From NCBI GenBank assembly GCA_023974075.1, contig CM043789.1:40536092-40600091 (forward strand): a stretch of 64,000 nucleotides of DNA. Reading direction: 5' to 3'. The translations under genes were made by a program, and so were the position numbers. Shown piece after piece: positions 40,662-52,038 of this stretch (positions are counted from its first letter, which is position 1; the number at the start of each line of letters is the position of its first letter). The stretch comes from Chaenocephalus aceratus. Lineage: Eukaryota; Chordata; Actinopteri; Perciformes; Channichthyidae. Below the pieces are notes generated by a model. The model saw nothing but the letters and a program-made list of their open reading frames with translations. It had not been told where the DNA came from and searched no databases.

Positions 40662-41689
40662 ACATCAAGACGGTGATCTGATTGTTTATACCACACACAG
40701 AGGTATTCTGAGAAACTGTGTGTCATTCTCTTTGTCAAACATATTTGTGTGTCATGTGGCTGTGGTTTTTCCCTTGAACCAGTATTTACCAGTTCAATCA
40801 AGTAAATACCAAACTCAAGAAAGAATCGATACGTACAGTAAGACAGAATCTGACTTGAGGGGTGATGCCGTCCCACTTGAATGGAAAATTACTGGAATGT
40901 TTGCCCGTTGTTGACCTTACTCAATTTGAGTGAGGGGGCCGAGGAATTTATGTGGCAATGGTTATCATTAATTACCAATTAAGAATATTTTTTGACCAGT
41001 TGCACATGTTGGCCTCTAGGTTTACAGTCTTTAGGTACTTTTAACAAGAAGTACCCTTAGAAATGACCTGATACAAATGTGTCAGACTTAAGCAAAGTAA
41101 ACATAAAATAACAAATAAAAATACATTTACATCACAACACATTTAAATTCATCACCTCTACATGGATATAATTGTATTTACCCGTCTTTTTCACTGGGAA
41201 GTTCGCTGGTCCAAGATCAACATAACCACAGGGGTTCGCTCCCCCTTAAAGCTTTGAGGTTAGAGCTACCTCGACACTGACACATGTTAGAAATTAAAAT
41301 CAATGTTTTGATAGCATAAGTGCACCTTAAACATACCGTCAGTTTAAATGCTGTCTTATACTGAAAAACCAGAAGTTCTTGTGCACAACCAGTTGTTGAG
41401 CTTTTATTCTGAAAATCCTTCATCTCCGGTTAGCATTTAGCATGAGGCTAATATACCATATACTATAGAGGTGAATTTAGCAGCAATATGATATGATGAT
41501 GCACACCGGAACCTACTGATTTCGACACTACAACTATAGACGTTGAGATATTATTATTGTTGAATTTGAAATAAAGGTACAGTTTATTTGAGTACGTTAT
41601 TGTTTAGCATGTGTCAACATCAGGAACGACCGGAAACCAAACTGCCGTATTTCCTGTATTTTTTGGAGTATTGATTACACACGTTTAGA
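40662..41689. other. No gene seen
   Basis: AT-rich intergenic sequence without recognised features. Confidence 0.5.
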
Positions 41690-42072
41690 ATGTGTTAAAT
41701 GAAAAGTCATGAAAGAGTTAAGGAAAAGAAAAGGCGTGTTTAGATGTTTAGATATATATTGAATATACAATGTCTGTATCCTCTGATATGCGTAACAACC
41801 ATAGACGTAACAACAGACATTGAAACGTGGAGAGCCGGCCCGCAGGGAGGAGCCAGCAGAGGATATATAAACAGCGCGACCTGAGGGGACGGCCTCTTTT
41901 CTTCACTCCCAGAGCCAGAGACACAGCTGTTCTTTCTGTCGAACAATATCCTGTTTGTGAACATAACCGTGCCATTATTTTTTAATTAAAGTACCAATTT
42001 TAAACAATCTCAGAGACTCCATGTAGTCTCCTTTTAAGCTTCACACCCTGGACGCGAGAATAACCAACACAG
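41690..42072 (+). mobile_element. Candidate solo LTR
   Basis: TGTGTTAAATG at the left and ACCAACACA at the right could be LTR ends (TG...CA). Between them are a TATA box (GGATATATAAACAGCGCG, 41,859-41,876) and about 60 bp later a C/T-rich start region. The distal 'ccatgtagtctccttttaag...ctggacgcgagaataacc' resembles a U5. No clean target duplication was found and the left boundary is a guess. Confidence 0.4.
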
Positions 42073-43299
42073 ATAACATACATGATTTATGTTGGTGGAC
42101 AGATAGAAAACCAGAAGGATGATTTCATAATGAGGGACTGGTAAATACATACAAGCATGAGCAAGTGTTGCCTCCAGCTGTATCTATTGCCTAAGTGAAC
42201 CATGACTAAAGAATAAAGGACTCTGTGACAGGTCTACTGTGGAGGATGCAGCATGCTGTAAATAGTAATAGCTAGCTTACTGAAAATACCTTATTGTACT
42301 TTACTTATTTCTCACTAACCTTATGATTTTACTCGTTCAATGTGAGTAATTTACTCGATTTGATCAACAAAGGTATAAAACTTGGTTCAACTGATCAAAC
42401 TGTACTTGCAACTCCAAGTTCATGAAGTGAATTCAGCCAAGGGAACAGCAGTAGAGCACTACAGACAGAGCTGCCAGTGTTCCCCATACATCGATTCATG
42501 TGTGGCGGTCAGCCACAATTAAATATCGTCCGCCACAAATAGATCTCATAATTTTTTTTAGTTCTCGCCTCGAAAATTTTCAATAACGTATTTTAGCGGA
42601 CTATTTAGCTGTCATTTGAGATAGTTTTTATAACAGACGGATGCCATTTTGTGTCTAACTTCAATCGGACTCTTTCAAAACTCGGATCAAACTGTACAAA
42701 TATGCAATGCTGATCAAACGTGAATAACAGTTAGTTATATATAGATAAATACATAGATAGATGCAAGGGCGCCGGACTTTTCAGGCCTGCCCCACATTTT
42801 CTCAGCGGCTGATGCCGCAGAACACTGTGCACATCCTGTTTCTATAATTCCCCTCTACTCTAAAGTCGCATCTAAAACGCGATCTGATCTAGCTGTGGAG
42901 CCTATATTTTGTTATTTTTGATTGTTATATTCAATCTCATTAGCTACAGGCATTTTTTAAGCTTGTAAAGGGAAGATGACAGCTCGCCTCTCTGCTCTTC
43001 CACAGCACCGCTTCCCCTCCCCCCGCTGAAATTATGAATGTAAGGCGTATAGTAATCATAGATAACACGGCAGGGTCCGTTACAGTTTGTTTTCATCTGG
43101 CTTTCAGAATATTAAACTTGTTTCGGCAAATTCAGATGATAAATACAACGTTGAAGCTTGTAACGGCATAATTACAAGCGGAGAACGGAGTAACTTGACG
43201 TCACAGCAGGCACAACAACAGCCGGTGTTTCTCATGAGGGTTTTCCCCGGGAAACAAACACAATACACACACACGCAAAAATACACAAACACACACACA
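42073..43299. other. No gene seen
   Basis: Contains 'cagtgttccccatacatcg' at about 42,476, which looks like one end of a hAT-type element, but I could not find the other end. Nothing else is recognised. Confidence 0.4.
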
Positions 43300-43612
43300 C
43301 TCGTGGGCCCCCCAATAAAGCAAAACTGCACGTTTCAGAGTGGCCTTTTATTGTGGCCAGCCCAAGGCACACCTGTGCAATGATCATGCTGTCTAATCAG
43401 CATCTTGATATGCCACACCTGTGAGGTGGGATGGATTATCTCGGCAAAGGAGAAGTGCTCACGATCACAGATCTTTTCAGATTTGTGAACAATATTTGAG
43501 AGAAATGGTTATTTTGTGTATATAGAAAATGTTTTAGATCTTTGAGTTCATCTCGTGAAAAATGGGAGCAAAAACAAAAGTGTTGCGTTTGTATTTTTGT
43601 TCAGTGTACATC
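43300..43612. mobile_element. DNA element with GTTGCGTTTGTATTTTTGTTC end
   Basis: The right end 'agtgttgcgtttgtattttt' plus 'gttcagtgta' is a terminal motif of an abundant fish DNA transposon. The internal 'cacacctgtgaggtgggatg' is also typical. The left terminus is not present, so this is a one-ended fragment. Confidence 0.55.
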
Positions 43613-43962
43613 ATTTGTATAATATAGTAGTTTTATGTTTTAGGGAAAACAAATTAATTGCAACAAAGGTTACTACATTTCTGCAATATTTGAAGGTGGA
43701 AACTGAAACTAGGGAACATTTACGGAAAGACCAGAATTTAACTTCAAATGGAACATTTTCAGCATTTTACAACCCTAATGAAAAATGTATTCTTGTAACA
43801 ATGTTGCAGCCTTCTCCAGGGGGAATTACAAGATGCTGGGCATGATGTTCGCAGTCTGCCTTGTCCATGCGGGGGTGGGTCCCTGTGTGCTGTCCAGAAG
43901 GATGTTTGCGCAGCTGTCAGGGCTCCCTGCTCCCCCAGTGGACATAACAGAGGTGGAACGTA
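43613..43962. other. No gene seen
   Basis: Short intergenic stretch. Minor open frames only. Confidence 0.5.
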
Positions 43963-43965
43963 TTA

Positions 43966-44347
43966 CGGCTCGTCCACACAGCGGCGCGCGTTGACGCTTG
44001 CCGGCGGGCGTGTCTGACACTCGACCAACAACCAATCACATGAATCTCCCGCCCCTGACACACAAGCAGCGGTTTTATTGGCTAGAGCTTGTACTGGCAT
44101 ATGATTTCATTGGCTGACGCTTCTGCTGAGGCGTCAAAAGTTGAACATTGCTCAACTTTTGAAGCAAGCAACGCCAGCAACGCCAGCAATGCCAGCAACG
44201 CCAGCAACGCCAGCAACGCCAGCAACGTCAGCAACGCTCCGCGTTGCTTCCCAAAATGCAGTTTGGCTAAAAGTGACGTCACCCCATTCAAAGTGAATGG
44301 GCAGAAGCGTTGGAAGCTTCAACGCACGCCGCTGTGTGGACCGGCCG
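43966..44347. mobile_element. Harbinger-like MITE, TTA target site, copy 2, with 9-bp array
   Basis: The ends CGGCTCGTCCACACAGCGGCG and CGCCGCTGTGTGGACCGGCCG are flanked by TTA (43,963-43,965 and 44,348-44,350). Inside are a small palindrome (AAAAGTTGAACATTG / CTCAACTTTTG) and about seven AGCAACGCC units at 44,166-44,230. It is a longer relative of 23,995-24,208 in the opposite orientation. Confidence 0.85.
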
Positions 44348-44350
44348 TTA

Positions 44351-46289
44351 AGATCAACAGCTTTAGTGCGTTTTGATTCAAACTGACAGCCACACTGACA
44401 GTCTCTTCTCTGTCAGACCGCAAATACCTCATTCCTTCAGTGCTTGGGTCCGAATGCTTCTCGTTTTGCGTCGTCCCGTTCAAATGAAATCGCCGCCAAT
44501 CATTTGTCCGCGCTCGCGCCAGGACCGAGGGAGGGGTTACATGACGTGCATCTTGTGCTGCATTCACTTGCACTCGGACATTAGAGACTTTCTCTCATAA
44601 ATGTCCGATGAGCCACAACTTTTCTTTCAAAACAAAGCTGCCAACTGGGGTGGCAGCTGGCGTGGCAAGGCCTATTTTTAGGGTGTCAGTTGCCTCCCCC
44701 GGTAGGTGAAACTAGGCTACTAGCTACAGTACAGGTGGAACTAGATGAGCTGTTAACTCTCGCTCTGACTCAGACAGGTTGAAAGAGACGAGACACACAT
44801 TTTTCCCACCCGCCCTACTGTGCCTCTGATTCGCAGATTGTTTGGGGGAAAAGAAGCTGACGGGATGCTGAATGTGATTGGACCAATGCGTTGACAGACA
44901 CACACAGACAGTGGAACAGGACATGCAGAGCGCTGTTTGCAGTCTACGGACATAGCGGATCAGTTAATGTTAGCTAACGTCAGTCACATCACAACATTGT
45001 AAGGTTAGCTATCATATATCAGGCTATAACTAAAGTAGTATTGATAATATAGTAACGTTACTGGCAGGACTGTTGATACTGATCCATAACAGAATCTAAA
45101 GCGCAAGTATCAGCCGTATCTCGCTTTACCTAATGCAACTCCACACTACGTCTTACGGTGCTGTGTACCAGAGGGGAGGGAGAGCAGCGAAGGGGGGGAG
45201 AGAGAGAGCAGCGAAGAGAGATGTAATACGGTTTCCTGATAAACGTTTTGTGTGATAGGCCTCAGCTGTGGAGAGTATGTGCTGCAGGGTGGTGGATGCA
45301 CCTCGCACAACGCACCCAGGAACGAAAGCTAGCTCCGGTCCATTTCCTGTTAGGGAAACTGTGGACTCGATGTCCTGACAGGATCGAGTTTGTGCAACTC
45401 GAGCTCACCATGATTACAAATTGTGAAATTCAATGTAAAATTACCGACAAAATACCAGCTCACTAAATCACAACCGCTCAAACCAACTACAAACTCCTAC
45501 CACGGATTGGGCAGAGAAGGAGTCCGAGAAAGTTGCTCCCCCATGTGACGTAATATGACGCGTTTGACGTTTTAAAAAAAGCAGTTTTTAGTAGCAGAGC
45601 TCAACACGGCTCCTTTCCCTCTGAATTCCTGCCCTTATGTTTTGTAAAACATATCAAATCCTGCATTAACTTTTTTGATTGTAATTTTCAGGCAAGGTTA
45701 AGCATAAATCTATTTAAAAAAACTGCAACTTGCTCTTTAAGGATCCCACACCTTCTTAAATATCAAATTCAAAGAACTTTCAAGGCAGGCCCAATTCCCT
45801 AAAATGCCGGCATTGTTCGAGGCACAGTCAAGGTTAATTACTGTTAAAACACTGACCAGTTTCACAAAGAGAACTAGCAGGCTTTACAGAAACTCACACA
45901 CAACAATTAAAAAAGAGAGGCTTTTATGTGTGAACACTTCTCAACTGTGCTGTGTTAGTGATGAGTATGTGGTCCCTTGCCTTCTCTAACACGGCACAGC
46001 AAAAGGGGTAAAGAGATTATCAAAATGACTTACATCTGTCATGTCTATTTCAAAAAATATTCAAGGATAATGTAATGTAATGAAATGAAATAACATGTTG
46101 CAGTATAGACACCATTTTGCTTGGTGATATACACCAACTTTGCACTCAACTTTCAGTCCTCCCCACTGCATCTTGGAGGTATGCATGCATAGAGGCTTGC
46201 ATATTGTGGCAGATCAATGAGCATACATTTTCCTTTGAACATTGTCACATCAAAGATCTGTTTCCTGCCCCGCACTCGTCTGTTCAGGC
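44351..46289. other. No gene seen
   Basis: Mixed-composition intergenic DNA with a purine-rich patch at 45,165-45,225. No domain-bearing open frame. Confidence 0.45.
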
Positions 46290-46914
46290 TGTTACGGTCT
46301 CCGCCTTCTATCTGCTTGTCAATCTGTCTGTGAGTGTTTTCAGCTGTGTGTGTTATATGTAAATGAGCTGTGCGGTTGCCCTCACGTCATTGGCTGCCAT
46401 CTCCTGGTCCGCCCCGAAGATTGTGGCCCGAAGCACTCCAATCCATGCTCACATCCAGCGCACCTTCCGGAGACGACAACAAAGCCTGTGACTGAGGATC
46501 ACTCTGGAGGCTCTGCTGTGAGAGCGGATGCCTCTCGATAATTGCACTCGTTTGTGTGTAAATCGGTTTGACAGTGGTTCACTTGTGTGGTCTTCGTTTA
46601 GATTAGTAGCCGTGTGACTGTTGTACTTAACTTCAGCTGTGTTTCCTTACAGCTTCCTTATTTTAGACTGTACCACTTTGACAGTGAGGGTTTTAGTTAC
46701 TATTTAGTGTATCTATTTATTTGTATGTAAACAGGCTCCTTTTGTTAGAGTCCTTCCTTTGTTTGTCCTTTTAGTTACGACGGCGCCCTTTGTGTTTGTT
46801 CAGGCTGTGTGCCTTCCATTTTGTTTCACCTTGCTTTATAATAAAACTACTTAACTATTACCAATTCCATTCTGGTGTGTGTTAATCTCCTCCACCCTAG
46901 AGGGGGACGTAACA
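46290..46914 (+). mobile_element. Solo LTR, Gypsy-like
   Basis: Starts TGTTACGGTC and ends GGGGACGTAACA, so the terminal TGTTACG/CGTAACA is a perfect 7-bp inverted repeat with TG...CA. The flanks CAGGC (46,285-46,289) and CAGAC (46,915-46,919) are a 5-bp target duplication with one mismatch. An AATAAAA signal lies near 46,841. No internal domain or second LTR was found within several kb, so this is a recombination product. Confidence 0.8.
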
Positions 46915-46936
46915 CAGACCAACTACATTTTCTACA

Positions 46937-47886
46937 TTAATCAATCTGTGATCTATCATACTCTCTACCAAGAGCAATGCATGTTCTGGTGCCTTGTTGC
47001 TCTATGATAATGTAATAGTAAACCGTGATTATGTGTCCATTCTGTAACATAAAGCTATTCCTTTTCACTACTCTAGGTCCCCAATTATTTACAGATTCAG
47101 GCAAATGAGGACATAAATGTACGTTAAATGACACATTTTGCTTTCCATAGTGTTTCAAATTGTTTGACAAAATCTACAACCAGTTTTTCACATCTTTGTA
47201 ACTCCTCTGTTGTAATAATGTCCTTGCATAAGAAGAACATGAATGTTAACCAGTGCTGGTAAAATACCTGGGGCAGAATGCCTGTAGCACCTCCAGCTGA
47301 ATAATGGTCTACTCTCGAACTGATGGTATCCTTTTATTGTACACCCTTGCATATATACATTAAGTATCAACGTACCAACATAAGAGCTATGAAAAGAAAG
47401 AAAACACAATAATTAGCCGCCATCTCACAGATCAAACATCTCCATTCCTTGCATTTATAAACGTTACATTTCTAATACAAACTAAATAATGCAATTATAG
47501 CTCACTATTGCCCATTACTAACAGAGCAGAACACATGTGGGCTAATATAGCAGTTTTGCTAATTCAAAAGCATGGACTCCAAACTCTGCAACATTACGAA
47601 ATAACACCACATAATATCAATACACATTAACTAAAGTAATAACAAACCTTGTGCCCCTATCAAGTTCGGTCACTCTAGTCCCAAGATAATATGGTTTCTC
47701 GTGGTTTTCACTGTCCAGCCACATACTTGCCATTTGCCGAACCACAACAAGATGTACATTATGCATATGGTCAGGCAGCATGCCAGATATGATGTCGAAG
47801 TGTGGAACGTTTATAAGACATGTGGGCCCTTTAACCCCCCTCACAGATTTGTTGGTACGCAGAGCCTCCTTTGCATCACTTATCAA
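46937..47886 (-). pseudogene. CACTA/EnSpm-type (Tnp2-like) transposase remnant
   Basis: Minus strand, in order: GVKGPTCLINVPHFDIISGM and LPDHMHNVHLVVVRQMASMW then LDSENHEKPYYLGTR (47,886-47,617); a stretch reading ITTEELQRCEKLVVDFVKQF at about 47,215-47,150; then after a one-base shift FNVHLCPHLPESVNNWGPR (47,170 downward). This order (KGxS/T..LPxFD, DxMH...GxxRQ, then FNVHLLxHL.ESVxNWGP) is the signature of animal Tnp2/DUF4218-type transposases. The Asp-x-Met-His block is present, but frames shift between the pieces and both ends are lost. The 5' side is cut off by the LINE at 47,883, and the 3' side stops near the solo LTR. Confidence 0.75.
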
Positions 47887-49830
47887 TCAATCAATGTTTA
47901 TTTATATAGCCCAATATCACAAATGTTACATTTGTCTCAGTGGTCTTCACAGTGTGTATAGAATATCAGTATGACAATACGACACCCTCTGTCCTTAGAC
48001 CCTCACATCGTACAAGGAAAAACTTCCGAAGAAAACCCACAGTTTAAAGGGAAAAAATGGGAGAAACCTCAGGGAGAGCAACAGAGGAGGGATCCATCTC
48101 CCAGGATGGACAGACGTGCAATAGATGCCGTGTGGAAATTGAAAAGATAATACATTTGCAACATAAGTAGTCCAAATGTTTGGAAATGCATGTGTGTATA
48201 ATAGGAAGATGAATCCACAAGGATATCCATCCAGGACCGATGATCCAGGACCACAGCCACGACTCGCGATCCAGGGCTCGCGATCCAGGACACAGGACCG
48301 CAGGATCATCCATGACTCCGGATCCCGGCGTATAGAGACACCAAAAAGAAAGAGATTTGGGGAAGCTGGGTTAATCGGAACATGAGAGTACACAGGTATA
48401 GACAGAGAGAAGGAAGAAGTAAGATGTCCCCCGACAAACTAAGCCTATATCAGCAAAACTAGGGGCTGAATCTAATCAGCCCTAACTATAAGCTTTATCA
48501 AAAAGGAAGGTCTTAAGCGCACTCTTAAAAACGGATAGGGTGTCTGCCGCTCGAACACAAACTGGAAGCTGATTCCACAAATGTGGAGCTTGATAAGAAA
48601 AGGCTCTGGCTCCCATTGTACTTTTAGAGACTCTAGGAACAACCAACAACCCTGCATTCTTGGAACCCAATGCCCTAGTAGGACAGTAGGGTATAATGAG
48701 TTCTTTAAGGTAAGATGGCGCCTGCCCATTAAGGGCTTTGTAGGCGAGAAGAAGAATTTTAAATTCTATCCTGTGTTCTATAGGGAGCCAGTGTAAGGCA
48801 GCCAGAACAGGAGTAATGTGGTCCCTTTTCCTAACTCTGGTTAGTACACGAGCTGCAGCATTTTGAATCCGCTGAAGCGACTTGACTGACTTCTTGGTAC
48901 TCCCTGATAATGAATAGTTACAATAATCCAGCCTAGAAGTAACAAATGCATGGATTAGTTTCTCTGCATCGTTTTGAGGCAAGATATGCCTGATTTTTGC
49001 AATGTTACGTAGATGGAAGTAGGCGGTCCTTGAAATTGATTTTATGTGGGCGTTAAAGGATAAATCCTGATCAAATATAACACCAAGATTCCTTAAAGTC
49101 TCACTGGAGGCCAAATTAATGCCATCCATAGTTAGTATATCTTTAGATAATTTTTTTCGTAGATTCTTCGGGCCGAGTACAATAACTTCAGTTTTGGTCG
49201 TGTTTAACATCAAAAAGTTTAAGGTCATCCACGTTTTTAAGTCCTTAAGGCAGTCTTGAATTTTATTTAGATGATTAATTTCATCAGGCTTGATTGATAA
49301 ATATAGTTGAGTATCATCCGCATAACAATGAAAGTTTACAGAATGATTCCTTATAATATTGCCTAACGGAAGCATATATAATGTGAACAAAATAGGTCCG
49401 AGCACTGAGCTCTGTGGCACTCCATGGCTAACTTTGGTTTGCGTGGAAGATTCATCGTTAACACGTACAAACTGAGAGCGTTCAGATAGATAGGACCTAA
49501 ACCAGCCTAAAGCAGTTCCCTGTATGCCAACTAAGTGCTCTAGTCTTTGCAATAGGATGTCATGGTCGATAGTATCAAATGCAGCACTGAGATCAAGCAA
49601 AACAAGAATAGAGACAAGTCCCTTGTCTGAGGCTATTAGAATGTAATTTGTGACTTTAACCAGAGCTGTCTCTGTGCTATGATGTGTTCTAAAGCCAGAC
49701 TGAAAATCTTCAAATAAATCATTGTTATTTAAGTAATCACACAGCTGTTTTGCGACCGCTTTCTCAAGAATTTTTTAGAGGAACGAAAGATTAGAAATAG
49801 GTCTATAGTTGGCTAAAACCTCTGAAAAGG
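47883..49830 (-). mobile_element. L2-type LINE, 5'-truncated, with reverse transcriptase
   Basis: Minus strand. From the 5' side the translation runs [26 protein letters not shown], then [76 protein letters not shown] and the C-terminal [20 protein letters not shown], with a terminal stop near 48,482. The YADD catalytic motif is intact. One in-frame TAA at about 49,776 and the missing endonuclease show it is dead. The 3' UTR of about 570 bp ends in (ATTG)n at 47,883. In copies like this the reverse transcriptase would act in cis on LINE RNA. Confidence 0.9.
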
Positions 49831-51102
49831 TGAAAGTGAACACAAGTGCATTTATTTACACCAACAAATGGAGAGGCATCCAGGACCTCTCTTTGCTGCT
49901 GGCATTCTGAAATGGAAAAAGTAATTAATAAATATGTATCAATAATAGATATGCTTATTATATTGTAATAGATTACCTGAAGGAATAGATAGGGAGGTGG
50001 GACAAGGGTTCATTCTGTCTGGCTTAGCCTATTATCATACTAAAAGGACTGCATGCACCCCCCCGCCCCTTCCAGGTGTCCAGATGCAACAAGTATCTGA
50101 ATCCTATTTACATTGAACACTTAGGTCACACAATACTACCTGGCTTAGCCTATTAACATACTAAAAGGACTGCATGCCCCCTCCCCCCCCCGCCCCTTCC
50201 AGGTGTCCCGATGCAACAAGTATCTGAATCCTATTTACATTGAACACTTAAGTCACACAACACTACCTAGCTTAGCCTATTATCATAATAAAAGCAATAC
50301 CTACACCCACACATGCAGGTAAACCAGTTCAACAAGTCACACAATGCTGTCTGGCTAATGCTAACTGGCTAATTATCATACTAAAAGGGATACATCCAAG
50401 TGGCCCAACACATTTCAGAAAGAACTGTTTCTGCCAGAACCAGAGAAGAGTTTTTCTGTAACCAATGAACGGATAAGATACAAGTAGAGTTTACAATATA
50501 GCTACTGATTTGATTTCACATACTGCTATCAGAAATAATTTATTCAATTCTGGTCTTCATTCAAAATCTTAACAGATGACACATTTATAACTTAGTTATA
50601 GTGAATTGTCAAAGACATTATATTTTTCTATTAGTGTTGTATTTCCATATGTGAACATAAGAAGGTAGCCAGGGCCTGTCTTTAAAGGAGGCCTGCTGCT
50701 GACTCCAGAGCCTCTTTGTGGTCTCTGATAGATTTGGTCATTATTCTGCCACCTTGTGTTTAGTATTGTTAAATGTGTGTGTGGTGGGAGGGGGAGGATT
50801 TGGGTACGCTTGGGGTTCCCTCTACCTCTCCTCACGTAGGTGAACTCTGTTAGACACACTAGGTCAGTAGATTGTTGCCACCCTGTAGTTGTTTTGTTTC
50901 CTTGTTAGTAGAACAGATAGTGAGGGCTTTTTGTTTGAGTTTTGTTATATTCATTTAATTTGGTAACCTCTTCTTTGTCTCCTCACTTAAAGAACATTTG
51001 TTGGCATTTTCTTAGGTTGTAAATAAATAAACTTGTGTTCATTTTCACCCTGACTGTTATTGGTTGTTGTGTGTTACTGTCTCCATTTCCCCTACACTTT
51101 AT
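49831..51102. mobile_element. Repeat block R, copy 1 (LTR-like ends in opposite orientation)
   Basis: Starts 'gtgaaagtgaacacaagtgc' and ends 'tttattagggatgtaacta'. The two outer about 60-100 bp are inverted copies of each other ('cacttgtgttcactttcacc', 'ttgttgtgtgttac'). The left end lost its last bases where the LINE at 49,830 abuts. A subunit of about 120 bp beginning 'ggcttagcctatta' occurs twice. The right part (50,630-51,102) has U3-R-U5-like character with AATAAA. Confidence 0.7.
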
Positions 51103-52038
51103 TAGGGATGTAACTAACACATTAATCTATACAACATGAAATAATCCAGTAATTCAATATGATTCTAAAATGGGACATTACGCGCAGCAAGTAGTGGTTG
51201 ATGCCAATACGTCTCAGCTTATGCTGCTTCAGACTTCTACTGAACTACATTTTAGAAGACAGTATTGTACTTTTTAATCCACTGCATTCATTTCACAGCT
51301 TGAAGTTACTACTTAGATATAGACTAGTAGTTCATTAAAAAATATAAATCAATTATTAAATACACCTTGACAGTTATGTATAGGATAAGATATCCAGCAG
51401 CAGGACATGAAGTTATTCACATGAGCTCTACTTTTACTAACTGTGATAACACACATCAATAATCATTATAGTAACCCAGCAACTCAATATTCTGAAAAGG
51501 GCCATTCTGCATAAGGAGTACTTTTACTTTTGGTACTTTAAGTATATTTTGATACCAATGCTTTTGTAACTTGCAACAGAGTATTTTTACCCCGTAGTAT
51601 TTCTACTTTTACTTCAGTAGAACATCTGAGTACTTCTTACACCACTGCTACCATGTGTCTGGAGCCCTGAGCTACAACAGCCTGAATTTAAAAATAATAT
51701 TTTACAGCTGATGACTGTTTCAAATGTAGGGCAAGTTGTAAGCGAGGCTCCGTTTGTAAATGAGGAAACACTTCAGAGTGTCTGCTCCTCCTCCTGGAAT
51801 GAGTCAGAGTGTGAAGAGCCTTCCCTCTTCTTCCTGCTCTCAGACACAGCCAGCTCCACCCTGTATTTCCTGGCTCCTCCCCTTTAGATCCAGAGGATGG
51901 GCGTAACCAACATGTGGGTAAAGTACAAGAGCTGACAGCCACATTCACTGCTCACACACATGCTGTTCAGATCACAGCTCACATAGTTTCAGCTCTCAGG
52001 AAGTGAAGCTCAGACACTCGCTGCCACTGAGAGGGGAA
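51103..52038. promoter_or_regulatory. 5' flank of TRIM copy 1
   Basis: 936 bp shared with the flank of copy 2 with few differences. It contains an AP-1-type TGAGTCA at about 51,800 and an E-box CACATGTG near 51,910-51,915. No clear interferon-response element was seen. The last 150 bp are richer in G+C and probably hold the transcription start. Confidence 0.4.

Noticed and set aside
44089..44376. ORF with repeated NAS tripeptides
   Set aside because: Produced by the AGCAACGCC array inside a Harbinger-like MITE.
50596..50859. 87-codon minus ORF conserved at 55,184-55,447
   Set aside because: Conserved only because block R is duplicated. It is antisense to the LTR-like part and has no domain.
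52003..52038. Upstream extension of the TRIM ORF (12 extra codons), same at 56,592
   Set aside because: Begins with GTG, not ATG. The first ATG with good context is at 52,039 (56,628 in copy 2), and MAQ...CSICLDLL is the usual TRIM start spacing.
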